Positions 1 to 7,525 of a stretch of 64,000 bases of DNA are shown here, piece after piece. The stretch spans positions 62,001 to 126,000 of the forward strand of contig NZ_JAHNZO010000021.1 of NCBI RefSeq assembly GCF_018998565.1. The letters are read 5' to 3'. Source of the DNA: Paenibacillus oleatilyticus (GTDB lineage Bacteria; Bacillota; Bacilli; Paenibacillales; NBRC-103111). Position numbers and translations under genes: made by a program. Every line of letters starts with the position of its first letter. The stretch's first letter is position 1. The notes below the pieces were generated by a model, which worked only from the letters and a program-made list of their open reading frames with translations, had not been told where the DNA came from and searched no databases.

Positions 1-1
1 T

Positions 2-331
2 GATGTAAGCTGGGCGGCCAATACCGATTTTATCGATAATGGACCTTATATTTACCTGATGGGCTCCGAGGGAGGCGCTTCTCTGCGTGCAGGAAGAGGG
101 ACGCTGCATACCGAGCTGTTCGAGCGGACCGCCGACGTAGAGTTGACGGTGGATTCGAACGATGAAGGGCCTCGTCAGCGCATGAGCCGTCATTTCCTTA
201 ATTGCATCCGGGAGCACCGCGAGCCGCTCACATCCGCGATGTCAGGTCTGACGAACAGTTTAGTGCTGGAAGCGATCTATGAGTCGTCCCGTACGGGTCA
301 ACTCGTTACGCTGGATTGGAGCTTGGATTAA
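2..331 (+). CDS. Gfo/Idh/MocA family oxidoreductase, C-terminal fragment (5' end outside window)
   Basis: The open frame enters from the left edge and ends at TAA 329-331, giving about 109 residues. It reads as the C-terminal end of an NAD(P)-dependent sugar or inositol-type dehydrogenase: a beta-sheet segment with YLMGSEGGA, then the usual closing helix region (HFLNCIREHREPLTSA, SLVLEAIYESSRTGQ). The Rossmann domain is not in the window, so cofactor and substrate cannot be judged. An ATG at position 59 exists but lies inside the domain and has no ribosome site, so it is not a real start. The next gene begins five bases downstream, suggesting one transcript. Family assignment rests only on this tail. 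Confidence 0.75.
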   Translation, partial: DVSWAANTDFIDNGPYIYLMGSEGGASLRAGRGTLHTELFERTADVELTVDSNDEGPRQRMSRHFLNCIREHREPLTSAMSGLTNSLVLEAIYESSRTGQLVTLDWSLD

Positions 332-336
332 CCCTT

Positions 337-987
337 ATGGATGAACTGCTTCAAGTAAATTTGCAATTATTCAGCATTATCGGCACGATCGCGTTTGCTA
401 TTTCCGGCGCGGTCGTTGCCATGGAAGAAGAATACGATATTCTCGGCGTTTTTGTACTTGCTTTTGTGACGGCGTTCGGCGGCGGGGTCGTCCGGAACTT
501 GCTGATCGGCATACCTGTCAACACGCTTTGGACGCAGGGACTTTACTTGAAAACGGCGCTCATCGCGGCGTTTCTTGTTTTTATCGTTCCCGTCAGCTGG
601 ATTCGCCGCTGGAAAACGTGGGAATCCTTGTTCGACGCTATCGGCTTGGCGGCTTTCTCCATTCAAGGGGCACTGTATGCGGTTCAGATGAATGCTCCGC
701 TAAGCGCCGTCATTGTAGCGGCGATGATGACCGGAATCGGCGGCGGGATTATTCGCGACGTGCTGGCCGGACGGAAGCCGCTAGTACTGCATGACGAGAT
801 CTATGCGGTTTGGGGCATGCTGGCAGGATTTCTGATTGGAATCGGCTGGTTCCAAGGATCATGGCCGCTGCTCGGACTATTCGCGCTTATTGTTATTTTG
901 CGGATGCTGTCGGTGGTGTACAAATGGCGGCTGCCGCGGCGTACGCTGCGGCTTAATGAGGAATCCAAGCAAGCTAAGGGGGCTTAG
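337..987 (+). CDS. TRIC/UPF0126 family membrane protein (trimeric intracellular cation channel-like)
   Basis: A 216-residue integral membrane protein with about seven hydrophobic segments. It carries the internal duplication typical of UPF0126/TRIC proteins: each half has a glycine-rich helix break followed by a basic residue (GGGVVRNLLIG near residue 49, GGGIIRDVLAG near residue 135). Prokaryotic TRIC homologues form potassium-permeable channels; the physiological role here is unknown. ATG 337 was chosen because it follows the preceding stop closely. A TTG at 316 in the same frame would overlap that gene and add seven residues. The following gene starts two bases after this stop, so the three genes probably form one operon. 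Confidence 0.88.
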   Translation: MDELLQVNLQLFSIIGTIAFAISGAVVAMEEEYDILGVFVLAFVTAFGGGVVRNLLIGIPVNTLWTQGLYLKTALIAAFLVFIVPVSWIRRWKTWESLFDAIGLAAFSIQGALYAVQMNAPLSAVIVAAMMTGIGGGIIRDVLAGRKPLVLHDEIYAVWGMLAGFLIGIGWFQGSWPLLGLFALIVILRMLSVVYKWRLPRRTLRLNEESKQAKGA

Positions 988-988
988 C

Positions 989-1507
989 ATGATGTCGGAA
1001 GCAAACGAACCGAACGCGTCCTGGAGCAGCCGGAAACGTATTCCGGGCGAAGAAATCGGGGAGCGGCTCGACTCCGTTCGCGTGTTGAAAGAAGATGGGC
1101 TTGAACTGTATGAAATCGCCAAAGACAAGGCAACGGGGGAGCATTACCTGCATTACGCCTACTTGCACCGGAATTTGGCCGCGATCCCGGCGGGACCGGA
1201 GGCCGTACAGGAAGAATCGTTTCATCACTTGATGCCGCTGGAAAGCGACGAGGTGCTCGGTTTTTTATTCGGGGAAGCGCCTTACGATTATCCGGCCCAC
1301 TGGAGCAAGCCGTTCTTGCGCAACGGCCCCGAAGGCGATTATGTATGGTTCGATCCTGGCTATTCGGCGGCAGAAGCCGAGCATGAAGCGATCGGCCGCG
1401 ACATTGCGGAGCAGCTTGCGCTCTTTAAGCAAGCGGGAGACGTATCGGAACAAAAAGTCCGCGAGCTGCTGGAGCGGTTGAATCCCAACGATAGCGAAAA
1501 GAAGTAG
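989..1507 (+). CDS. Conserved hypothetical protein, 172 aa
   Basis: A soluble, acidic protein with no signal peptide or membrane segment that I do not recognise. The N-terminal half contains a beta-rich stretch (LYEIAKDKATGEHYLHYAYLH) and the C-terminus is a charged amphipathic helix (VSEQKVRELLERLNP). The start is ATG 989, preceded by AAGGGGG about seven bases upstream; a second ATG follows directly at 992. It is translationally close to the TRIC-like gene (one intervening base) and is therefore probably co-transcribed. No function is proposed. Confidence 0.75.
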   Translation: MMSEANEPNASWSSRKRIPGEEIGERLDSVRVLKEDGLELYEIAKDKATGEHYLHYAYLHRNLAAIPAGPEAVQEESFHHLMPLESDEVLGFLFGEAPYDYPAHWSKPFLRNGPEGDYVWFDPGYSAAEAEHEAIGRDIAEQLALFKQAGDVSEQKVRELLERLNPNDSEKK

Positions 1508-1513
1508 TGCTGC

Positions 1514-1542
1514 GCATATTTTCCGGCGGGTGATTCATCCTA
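1514..1542 (+). promoter_or_regulatory. Sigma-G-like promoter for the YhcN/YlaJ gene
   Basis: GCATA at 1514-1518 and CATCCTA at 1536-1542 are separated by 17 bases. This matches the forespore sigma-G pattern as I recall it for Bacillus (GHATR, about 18 bases, CATNHTA), with every consensus base satisfied and a spacer one base short. The predicted start is about 40 bases upstream of a lipoprotein gene whose B. subtilis relatives are expressed in the forespore, so position and gene agree. Confidence 0.55.
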
Positions 1543-1587
1543 AGCGTGAGCCTTACGAGGGCACGTCTACAGGAGGGACACGACAGG

Positions 1588-2325
1588 ATGAACACCGCGA
1601 TACACCGAAAGGGGCTGCTTCTGCTCGCAGTAGCCGGCTGCTTGCTGCTGCAAAGCGCGTGCGGCGGGAATAGGCCGCAGGCCAGCCGGCCCGGCGGCGG
1701 GCTGGAGGATTACCGGCAGCAAGCCTTGTATGACCGCGATTCCCGCAATAACGAAGACGGATCGCTGGGGGTCAAGCAGCGTTGGGTAGACGAACAGCAG
1801 GCCCGTCAAGGGAAGGAATACAGCGGACGAAAACAGCTCGATATGACGAACCGGCACTCGGCGAGTACGATGGCATTCGCTCCGCAGATCGCCGAGCGGG
1901 TGAAAGGCGTCTCCGGCGTCCGTGAGGCTCAAGTGCTGCTGACGGAAGTGAACGGCTATGTGGCGGTCGTTCTGGACGGTCATAGTCCGGAAGCCGAGGC
2001 GTCGCCGGACATGCTGGGGTATCAGGTAACGTCGAAAGGCGGAGTCGGGATATTCGGAGGCACCGATAAAGGGCCAAACCGATATTCGTGGACGGAAAAC
2101 GGGGGCTTGTCGACAGGAAAGGCCGATGAAATTCGCAAGCTGGCCATGTCGATGGCGCCAACCAACATTCAGCAAGTATACGTATCGGCGAACCCGAATT
2201 TCGTGCAGCGCGTCCGCTTTTATGCGAAGGAAGAAAAGGAGCGCGGCACCATGACCAATTATATGAACGAGTTCAATACTTTGGTCCTGCATGTATTTCC
2301 GGACGATGCCAATACCCGCAAATAA
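1588..2325 (+). CDS. YhcN/YlaJ family sporulation lipoprotein
   Basis: A 245-residue lipoprotein. The N-terminus is a short basic region, a hydrophobic stretch (LLLLAVAGCLLL) and a lipobox LQSAC, so it should be lipidated at the Cys and attached to the outer face of a membrane. The body has the YhcN/YlaJ features: STMAFAPQIAERVKGVSGV, then EAQVLLTEVNGYVAVVLDG, and near the end EIRKLAMSMAPTNIQQVYVS. Family members are inner-membrane lipoproteins of spores that affect germination or outgrowth. ATG 1588 follows AGGAGGG 1571-1577 at a slightly long distance. The sigma-G-like promoter just upstream supports forespore expression. Confidence 0.88.
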   Translation: MNTAIHRKGLLLLAVAGCLLLQSACGGNRPQASRPGGGLEDYRQQALYDRDSRNNEDGSLGVKQRWVDEQQARQGKEYSGRKQLDMTNRHSASTMAFAPQIAERVKGVSGVREAQVLLTEVNGYVAVVLDGHSPEAEASPDMLGYQVTSKGGVGIFGGTDKGPNRYSWTENGGLSTGKADEIRKLAMSMAPTNIQQVYVSANPNFVQRVRFYAKEEKERGTMTNYMNEFNTLVLHVFPDDANTRK

Positions 2326-2341
2326 CGATGCCGCCGTATGC

Positions 2342-2395
2342 AAAAATCCGGCCGGTCGCAACGCTTCGACAAGGTTGCGTGCCGGCCGGATTTTT
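2342..2395. terminator. Bidirectional rho-independent terminator
   Basis: Arms AAAAATCCGGCCGG (2342-2355) and CCGGCCGGATTTTT (2382-2395) are perfectly complementary. An inner pair, CGCAAC (2357-2362) with GTTGCG (2374-2379), extends the stem. A-runs and T-runs flank both sides, so it can stop the sporulation lipoprotein gene and the oppositely oriented response-regulator gene. Confidence 0.9.
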
Positions 2396-2426
2396 ATGTT
2401 GATAAAAATGCAGTCGGTGAGCCTGG

Positions 2427-3137
2427 CTAATTCGCCTTCATTGGCATTTCGAATTTATATCCGACGCCCCATACGGTTTTGATATATTTGGGCTCTTTGG
2501 GGTCCGCCTCGATTTTTTTGCGGAGATTCGTAATATGTACGTCGACCGAGCGTTCGGTCACGAAGGAATCGATGCCGCGAATTTTGTTCAGCAGCTCTTC
2601 TCTTGAGAATACTTTGCCCGGGTGCAGCCAGAAATTTTTCATGATTTCAAATTCGGAATAGGTCGTTTCCACCGCTTGTCCGTGCAAATAGATGCCCCGC
2701 TTTTCCAAATCGAGGACGATGTCCTTCGTTTCCGCAGGTGCTGGGTCCTCTGCTGCCGGTCTGACCGTTTGGGTTAAGGCGGAGCGGCGCAGAAGCGCAC
2801 TCGTCCGCGCGGCCAGCTCCCGCATGCTGAACGGCTTGCATAAATAATCGTCGGCGCCGATCATCAGCGCGTTGACGCGTTCGGATACCTCGCTTTTGGC
2901 GGAAACGATCATGATCGGTACGTTGGAGACGGTGCGAAAGTGCTTGCACAGCTCGATGCCGTTCGTATCGGGAAGCATCAAATCAAGAATGACGACATCC
3001 GGCTCATGCCGGCTGAACAATTCTTTGCCCTGCTTGCCGTCGGCTGCACAATACACGGTATAATCCTCTTCGCTCAAGTAAATGGATATCATATCCGCAA
3101 TACTTTGATCATCCTCAACCAGCAATACTTTAGACAT
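2427..3137 (-). CDS. OmpR/PhoB-type response regulator (orphan)
   Basis: A 236-residue two-domain response regulator. The receiver domain (1-115) has the acidic pair EDD at 8-10, the phospho-acceptor Asp52 in VVILDLMLPD, and a conserved Lys in DYLCKPF. A short linker rich in Pro and Ala leads to a winged-helix DNA-binding domain (about 140-232) with the wing motif RSVDVHITNLRKKI and the ending YIKTVWGVGYKFE. ATG 3137 is preceded by AGGTGG. No histidine kinase gene is adjacent, so its partner must be elsewhere. A small palindrome, TTAAG-AAA-CTTAA at 3176-3188, lies about 40 bases upstream and could be an autoregulatory site. Confidence 0.92.
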   Translation of the reverse strand: MSKVLLVEDDQSIADMISIYLSEEDYTVYCAADGKQGKELFSRHEPDVVILDLMLPDTNGIELCKHFRTVSNVPIMIVSAKSEVSERVNALMIGADDYLCKPFSMRELAARTSALLRRSALTQTVRPAAEDPAPAETKDIVLDLEKRGIYLHGQAVETTYSEFEIMKNFWLHPGKVFSREELLNKIRGIDSFVTERSVDVHITNLRKKIEADPKEPKYIKTVWGVGYKFEMPMKAN

Positions 3138-3327
3138 GACGTGCCACCTCGACGAAATGAAGTATTAGAAAAATGTTAAGAAACTTAATAAAAATCAAAT
3201 ATGCGGCTGCTACTTTTTTAAAGAATGTCCTTCATAATCGAAGTCGTAGAAAGCTTTAAGAGCGAATAACCCGACATGGAAACGGCCGGCCGTTCGTTTG
3301 CGCGAACAAAGCCAAGGAGGTATACCG

Positions 3328-3510
3328 ATGCTGATTCAAGCACAGTTGGAACACCGGATTCACAGCTGCATCGACGAGCTGAACGCTTTGGTAACCGGCC
3401 AAGGCTGTTTGCTGACCGATCCGGAAGTCCTACATAAAAGCATGGAGCTCGACGAGCTCATTTTACTCGCCATGCGTCCGCTGCAGCCAGCCGGACAAGC
3501 CGCCGTATAA
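3328..3510 (+). CDS. Spo0E family aspartyl-phosphate phosphatase
   Basis: A 60-residue helical protein. It has the layout of Spo0E/YisI/YnzD phosphatases: helix 1 with a cluster LEHRIHSCIDELNALV, a loop, and helix 2 with the signature SMELDELI, matching the family S-x-x-L-D pattern. Family members dephosphorylate Spo0A-P and delay sporulation. ATG 3328 follows AAGGAGG 3314-3320 at ideal spacing; a TTG at 3298 in frame lacks a ribosome site. The gene stands alone, divergent from the response regulator. Confidence 0.85.
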   Translation: MLIQAQLEHRIHSCIDELNALVTGQGCLLTDPEVLHKSMELDELILLAMRPLQPAGQAAV

Positions 3511-3690
3511 AAGCGCCGGCAGGAGGCCACACCAAAGAAGTAAACGACTTTTTTGGAAGGATGTGCCTCCGCCGTGAGCAGCGCTTACAAAGTTTGTGCT
3601 TGCCGCAGCGCTTCGAGCTGCAACTATGCGCCTCAACGAGATATCATTCGGACGATCAACCATGAGTCGTCCTTTTCGCGTGCGTTATTT

Positions 3691-3798
3691 ATGAACGGCT
3701 TGAACGAGCTGGACATGAAAATCAAATGCCCGCAGTGCGGGCACCGTATGTTCTATTACCCGGTCACCTGGATGGCCGAGCCTGTCCACCACGATTAA
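3691..3798 (+). CDS. Possible tiny zinc-ribbon-like peptide (doubtful)
   Basis: An open frame ends at TAA 3796-3798. From ATG 3691 it gives 35 residues; from ATG 3715 it gives 27. The readable motif is KIKCPQCGHRMFYYPVTW, resembling the first half of small rubredoxin-like or zinc-knuckle proteins, but only one Cys pair is present and no ribosome site precedes either ATG. It could be the remnant of a larger Cys-rich protein or chance. It occupies the otherwise featureless 3511-3842 interval. Confidence 0.2.
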   Translation: MNGLNELDMKIKCPQCGHRMFYYPVTWMAEPVHHD

Positions 3799-3842
3799 CG
3801 CTTCTTTCATTGTAGCATGAGAGGGCATGTCAAGAAACGGGG

Positions 3843-4160
3843 TCATTTGACCCACGTTTCTCCCCACTTTTGAACCGCATTCATGACCGGTTCCAGTGCT
3901 TTTCCCTTATCTGTCAATTCGTACTCGATCCGGACCGGCGTCTCGGGATAGACGTGCCGGCTGATTAATCCGGCGGCTTCCAGCTCTTTGAAGCGTTCGG
4001 CAAGCATGCGGTCGCTCATTCCGGGAATCATCTCGGAGATATCTTTAAAGCGGCACGGACCTCCCAATAATGCCCGGATAATCAGACCGGTCCAGCGCTT
4101 GCCTAAAATTTCAAAGGCGGCTTCGAATTTGGGACATAAATGATGCGGATGATCTGCCAT
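3843..4160 (-). CDS. HxlR family regulator, YodB/CatR-like
   Basis: A 105-residue winged-helix regulator. It begins with a short His-rich tail, then LCPKFEAAFEILGKRWTGLII, closely resembling the start of B. subtilis YodB and CatR. The Cys at about position 9 corresponds to the conserved redox-sensing Cys of those quinone- and diamide-responsive repressors. The rest shows the family motifs MSDRMLAERFKELE and ETPVRIEYELTDKG. The C-terminal Cys residues of YodB are missing, so sensing would rest on the single N-terminal Cys as in CatR. ATG 4160 is chosen because AAGAGG sits eight bases upstream; a GTG at 4169 overlaps that site. A TACT-N7-AGTA dyad lies upstream. Confidence 0.88.
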   Translation of the reverse strand: MADHPHHLCPKFEAAFEILGKRWTGLIIRALLGGPCRFKDISEMIPGMSDRMLAERFKELEAAGLISRHVYPETPVRIEYELTDKGKALEPVMNAVQKWGETWVK

Positions 4161-4197
4161 CGTTTTCACCTCTTCTTACCCTTCATTTTAGCATAAG

Positions 4198-4214
4198 TTA
4201 CTTGACAAAAGTAA
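4198..4214. promoter_or_regulatory. YodB-type operator dyad (TACT-N7-AGTA)
   Basis: TTACTT (4198-4203) and AAGTAA (4209-4214) form a perfect 6-bp dyad, containing TACT at 4199-4202 and AGTA at 4210-4213 with seven bases between. This equals the operator pattern known for YodB/CatR. It lies 38-54 bases upstream of the regulator's start. On the minus strand it overlaps a plausible -35 (TTACTT) placed 18 bases before TAAAAT, so binding would block the regulator's own transcription. Confidence 0.65.
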
Positions 4215-4337
4215 GTTTTTTGTTTCGTTTTTGCCGGTTTGGCCATCCCGAAGTCCCGGCAGATCCGTTCGCCTCAGGCGTGGCGGGGCTTTTCCTGCTT
4301 CTGAACTAAATTTGTCGTTTTTCGTCGAAGATTAGAG
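4215..4337. other. Intergenic stretch with one GC-rich hairpin
   Basis: Between the HxlR operator and the purT promoter, AGTCCCG (4252-4258) can pair with CGGGGCT (4284-4290), enclosing a small CGCC/GGCG hairpin and followed by TTTT. It resembles a weak plus-strand terminator, but no convincing plus-strand gene lies just upstream. I see no purine or ZTP riboswitch core here. Confidence 0.35.
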
Positions 4338-4366
4338 TTGAAAAATCGAATAAAGTAAAGTATAAC
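4338..4366 (+). promoter_or_regulatory. Sigma-A promoter for purT
   Basis: TTGAAA (4338-4343) and TATAAC (4361-4366) are separated by exactly 17 bases. The predicted start is near 4373, leaving a leader of about 44 bases before the purT ribosome site. Confidence 0.7.
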
Positions 4367-4416
4367 AGCGATAGGACTTTTATGAAAATCATACCATCAT
4401 TCAGGAGGAACCTTCC

Positions 4417-5607
4417 ATGTACGGTGCACCGTTATCGACGAATGCGAAAAAAATGATGCTGCTGGGAGCAGGCGAGCTGGGCAAGGAGGTTATTCTTGAA
4501 GCCCAGCGTCTTGGCGTGGAAACGATCGCGGTCGACCGTTACGCGAATGCGCCAGCTATGCAGGTGGCGCACCGAGCCTATGTCATCAACATGCTGGACG
4601 GCGAGGAGCTGCGCCGAATCATTGAGAAAGAACGCCCCGATCTTATTGTGCCCGAGATCGAAGCGATTGCGACGCCTACCTTGGTGGAGCTGGAAAGCGA
4701 AGGTTATCGCGTCGTGCCTACGGCAACCGCCGCAAGGCTGACGATGGACCGGGAAGGCATCCGCAGGCTGGCCGCGGAGACGCTTGGTTTGCCGACAGCG
4801 AGGTATGCGTTCGCCGACAGCCTGGAGGAGCTGCAGGAGGCTGTCGCGACGATCGGTACGCCATGCGTCATTAAGCCGATTATGAGCTCCTCGGGCAAAG
4901 GGCAGAGCGTCTGCCGCACACCGGAAGACGTAGAAGCTAGCTGGAACTATGCCATGGAAGGCGGCCGGGCCAAAAAGACCCGCGTCATCGTGGAGGAATT
5001 CATCCGCTTCGATTCGGAAATTACGCTGCTTACCGTCCGATCCGTCTCCGGAACGACGTATTGCGCGCCCATCGGCCATATTCAAAAGGATGGCGATTAT
5101 ATCGAATCCTGGCAGCCGCATGCGATGAGCGACGCTCAAATCGCGGAGGCCCAGCGGGTGGCGGGGGCGATCACCGAAGCGCTTGGCGGCGCCGGCATTT
5201 ACGGGGTCGAATTGTTCCTTGCGCCGGACAAGGTGTACTTCAGCGAGGTCAGTCCCCGCCCGCACGATACGGGGATGGTGACGATGGCTTCGCAGGATTT
5301 GTCCGAATTTGCCTTGCATGTGCGGGCGATCCTCGGGTTCCCGATTCCGAATGTGCGGCTGCTGACACCGGCGGCTTCCTATACGCTGAAGGCGGACCGG
5401 GAAACGTCGGATTTTCGTATCGGCGGTCTCGAACAGGCGCTGGCGGTTCCGAATTCCCAGGTTCGCGTGTTCGGCAAGCCGGAGACGAAGCCGGGCCGGC
5501 GCATGGCTGTCGCTTTGAGCTCTGCAGAGACGGTCGAAGCCGCCCGCCAGCAGGCCATGGAAGCCGCTTCGCACCTACGGATCGAGTACGGGACAGACAA
5601 GACTTGA
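4417..5607 (+). CDS. purT: Formate-dependent phosphoribosylglycinamide formyltransferase (PurT)
   Basis: A 396-residue ATP-grasp enzyme that makes formyl-GAR from GAR, formate and ATP, the folate-independent route for the third step of purine synthesis. The N-terminal domain has the nucleotide-binding turn [11 protein letters not shown] and the PurT-type segment [16 protein letters not shown]. The ATP-grasp core contains [16 protein letters not shown], the acidic metal ligands in YGVELFLA and [17 protein letters not shown], and the C-terminal lobe RRMAVAL. Length matches the family. ATG 4417 follows CAGGAGG. The gene is monocistronic with its own promoter and is not next to other purine genes. 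Confidence 0.96.
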   Translation: MYGAPLSTNAKKMMLLGAGELGKEVILEAQRLGVETIAVDRYANAPAMQVAHRAYVINMLDGEELRRIIEKERPDLIVPEIEAIATPTLVELESEGYRVVPTATAARLTMDREGIRRLAAETLGLPTARYAFADSLEELQEAVATIGTPCVIKPIMSSSGKGQSVCRTPEDVEASWNYAMEGGRAKKTRVIVEEFIRFDSEITLLTVRSVSGTTYCAPIGHIQKDGDYIESWQPHAMSDAQIAEAQRVAGAITEALGGAGIYGVELFLAPDKVYFSEVSPRPHDTGMVTMASQDLSEFALHVRAILGFPIPNVRLLTPAASYTLKADRETSDFRIGGLEQALAVPNSQVRVFGKPETKPGRRMAVALSSAETVEAARQQAMEAASHLRIEYGTDKT

Positions 5608-5717
5608 GGCCGCGAAACCACTTCTTCCGGATGTGCGTATACCATCCATAAGGTTCATAGAGTCCTTCCATCAGTTTAACAACGGGTACAAGCCCCCCCT
5701 AAAAGGAGAGAGCGTCC

Positions 5718-6506
5718 ATGAATGCGCATGAAGTTGATTACCGGATTGTCGGTTCGGAAATGCAGTTTGTCGAGGTCGAGCTTGACCCGGGAGAAACCGT
5801 TTTTGCCGAAGCCGGATCGATGATGATGATGGACCAGAGCATACAGATGGAAACGATTTTCGGCGATGGCAGCGGGCAGAACAAAGGTTTCGTCGGAAAA
5901 CTGTTCGGCGCGGGCAAGCGGCTGCTTTCGGGCGAGAGCTTGTTCATGACTGCGTTCACGAACCGGGGCTCGGGCAAGGAATGCGTCAGCTTTGCTTCCC
6001 CGTATCCCGGCCGCATTTTACCGATGGACCTTATGGAACTGAGCGGCAAGCTGATCTGCCAAAAGGATGCGTTTCTGTGCGCGGCGAAAGGCGTTTCGGT
6101 CGGCATCGAGTTTCAGCGCAAGCTGGGCGCCGGATTTTTCGGCGGCGAAGGCTTTATCATGCAGAAGATCGAAGGCGACGGTCTGGCGTTCGTTCACGCG
6201 GGCGGGGCGATTCATGAGCGAGTGCTGGGCCCGGGCGAAATGATCCGCGTGGATACCGGATGTCTGGTCGCGATGACGCAGGATGTGGATTACGACATCG
6301 AGTTCGTCAAAGGCGTCAAGACGGCGATCTTCGGCGGGGAAGGGCTGTTCTTCGCCACGCTGCGGGGACCGGGCCGGGTATGGATTCAGTCGCTGCCGTT
6401 CAGCCGGTTGGCGGATCGGGTGATGAGCGCGGCACGGACGGGCGGACGCAAGGAGGAAGGCAGCATTTTGGGCGGCCTTGGGAATCTGCTTGACGGCGAC
6501 CGTTAA
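5718..6506 (+). CDS. TIGR00266/AIM24 family protein
   Basis: A 262-residue soluble protein made almost wholly of beta-strands. It matches the AIM24-type TIGR00266 family, seen in the opening YRIVGSEMQFVEVELDPGETVFAEAGSMMM and in GFFGGEGFIMQKIEGDG and GGEGLFFATLRGPGRVWIQSLP. Family members adopt a double-psi or beta-prism-like trimer fold; no enzymatic role is established. The start ATG 5718 has AAAAGGAGAG upstream. It stands alone between purT and a small Cys protein gene. The hydrophobic GSMMMMD stretch near residue 32 is typical of the family, not a membrane helix. Confidence 0.88.
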   Translation: MNAHEVDYRIVGSEMQFVEVELDPGETVFAEAGSMMMMDQSIQMETIFGDGSGQNKGFVGKLFGAGKRLLSGESLFMTAFTNRGSGKECVSFASPYPGRILPMDLMELSGKLICQKDAFLCAAKGVSVGIEFQRKLGAGFFGGEGFIMQKIEGDGLAFVHAGGAIHERVLGPGEMIRVDTGCLVAMTQDVDYDIEFVKGVKTAIFGGEGLFFATLRGPGRVWIQSLPFSRLADRVMSAARTGGRKEEGSILGGLGNLLDGDR

Positions 6507-6573
6507 AAAACGATATGATTGATAGTACGATTATTTTTTGCCGCTCACAATATCGTTGAAAGAGGTGCTGTAG

Positions 6574-6849
6574 ATGGCGTACCAACCACAAGTCATCGAT
6601 GCCAAAATCGTCAGTCACAATCCGAAAAACGGATTGTTCGAAATCGTAGCACAATTGAAGGATCGGACGGTTTGCCGTCTTATTTACGAACAGGATACGG
6701 CAGGCAACGTCACGCCAACCCATATTAACCGGCTGCTGAAAGAGCCTTGCCCGATTTGCCGCAAAGACTTTTTGTGCAACTGCATGTCCAAGTTCAAAGA
6801 AAACATTTCGTCTCAAGCGCTTGACTTGGCGGGTACTCCACAAGCTTAA
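6574..6849 (+). CDS. Small Cys-containing protein, 91 aa, function unknown
   Basis: I do not recognise a named family. The first 50 residues look like a small beta-barrel (VIDAKIVSHNPKNGLFEIVAQLKDRTVCRLIY). The end carries four closely spaced Cys residues in CPICRKDFLCNC, compatible with binding one zinc or iron-sulfur centre. The start ATG 6574 follows AAAGAGGTG at a longish distance. It is followed directly by a strong terminator, so it is a short independent transcript. Confidence 0.7.
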   Translation: MAYQPQVIDAKIVSHNPKNGLFEIVAQLKDRTVCRLIYEQDTAGNVTPTHINRLLKEPCPICRKDFLCNCMSKFKENISSQALDLAGTPQA

Positions 6850-6869
6850 CCGGCGGACCGTTCGAAGGA

Positions 6870-6897
6870 CCCGTGGACCTCTTGTTCACGGGTTTTT
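6870..6897 (+). terminator. Rho-independent terminator
   Basis: CCCGTGGAC (6870-6878) pairs with GTTCACGGG (6884-6892) around a five-base loop, with one G-T pair, followed by TTTTT 6893-6897. It ends the small Cys-protein transcript. Confidence 0.85.
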
Positions 6898-6996
6898 GCG
6901 TTCGATATGGGCATGCACCCTCGCGGTGCTTTTTTCTTTTCCCGCGGTTGTATGGTAAAATGAAGAAATCAATGGAATTGGAAGGCGGGAGCTGCC

Positions 6997-7503
6997 ATGC
7001 GCATCGGAGTCGTATCCGATACTCATATGTTCAGCCGGGCCAGAACGCTGCCTGAGCCGCTCGTCCAGGGCTTGCAGGGGGTTGATCTGATCCTGCACGC
7101 GGGAGATTGGGTGGACGAGGCCGTGTGCGATCTGTTTGAGGCGCTGGCCCCGGTTGACGGGATTGCCGGCAACAACGACGGCATGGACATCGTTAGACGC
7201 TTCGGCCGCCGCAAGCTTCTCGAGCTCGGCGGGTATCGCATCGGGATGGTGCACGGCCACGGCGGCCGTTCTACGCCCGATACGGCTTATGAATCGTTCC
7301 GGGACGCGGAAGGGAAGGGGACGGCGGACATCGTGCTGTTTGGCCACTCGCATATCCCTTACAAGGAAGAACGCGGAGGCATGCTGCTGTTCAATCCCGG
7401 ATCGCCGACCGATAAGCGCCGGCAGCCCAGGTATTCCTTCGGTATCCTTCAGCTTGGAAACCGGGTGGAAGCCGACCATTATTATTTTGACAAAACCAAT
7501 TGA
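6997..7503 (+). CDS. YfcE/MJ0936-family metallophosphoesterase
   Basis: A 168-residue calcineurin-like phosphodiesterase. All metal-binding motifs are visible in order: SDTH near residue 7, HAGD near 33, GNND near 58, HGHG near 80, GHSH near 113, and NPGS near 130. Relatives hydrolyse phosphodiester substrates with two bound divalent metals; the natural substrate is unknown. ATG 6997 has GGCGGGAG upstream. ytxJ follows after 22 bases and probably shares the transcript. Confidence 0.93.
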   Translation: MRIGVVSDTHMFSRARTLPEPLVQGLQGVDLILHAGDWVDEAVCDLFEALAPVDGIAGNNDGMDIVRRFGRRKLLELGGYRIGMVHGHGGRSTPDTAYESFRDAEGKGTADIVLFGHSHIPYKEERGGMLLFNPGSPTDKRRQPRYSFGILQLGNRVEADHYYFDKTN

Positions 7504-7525
7504 ATCAGGAGACGGAGGAAGCGAC

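Noticed and set aside
3553-3798. 81-residue frame starting at TTG 3553
   Set aside because: No ribosome site, low-complexity N-terminal half; only the last 27-35 residues look protein-like, listed at low confidence.
4215-4416. Possible purine or ZTP riboswitch upstream of purT
   Set aside because: The leader from the predicted promoter is only about 44 bases and lacks the conserved junction sequences; the GC-rich hairpin lies upstream of the promoter.
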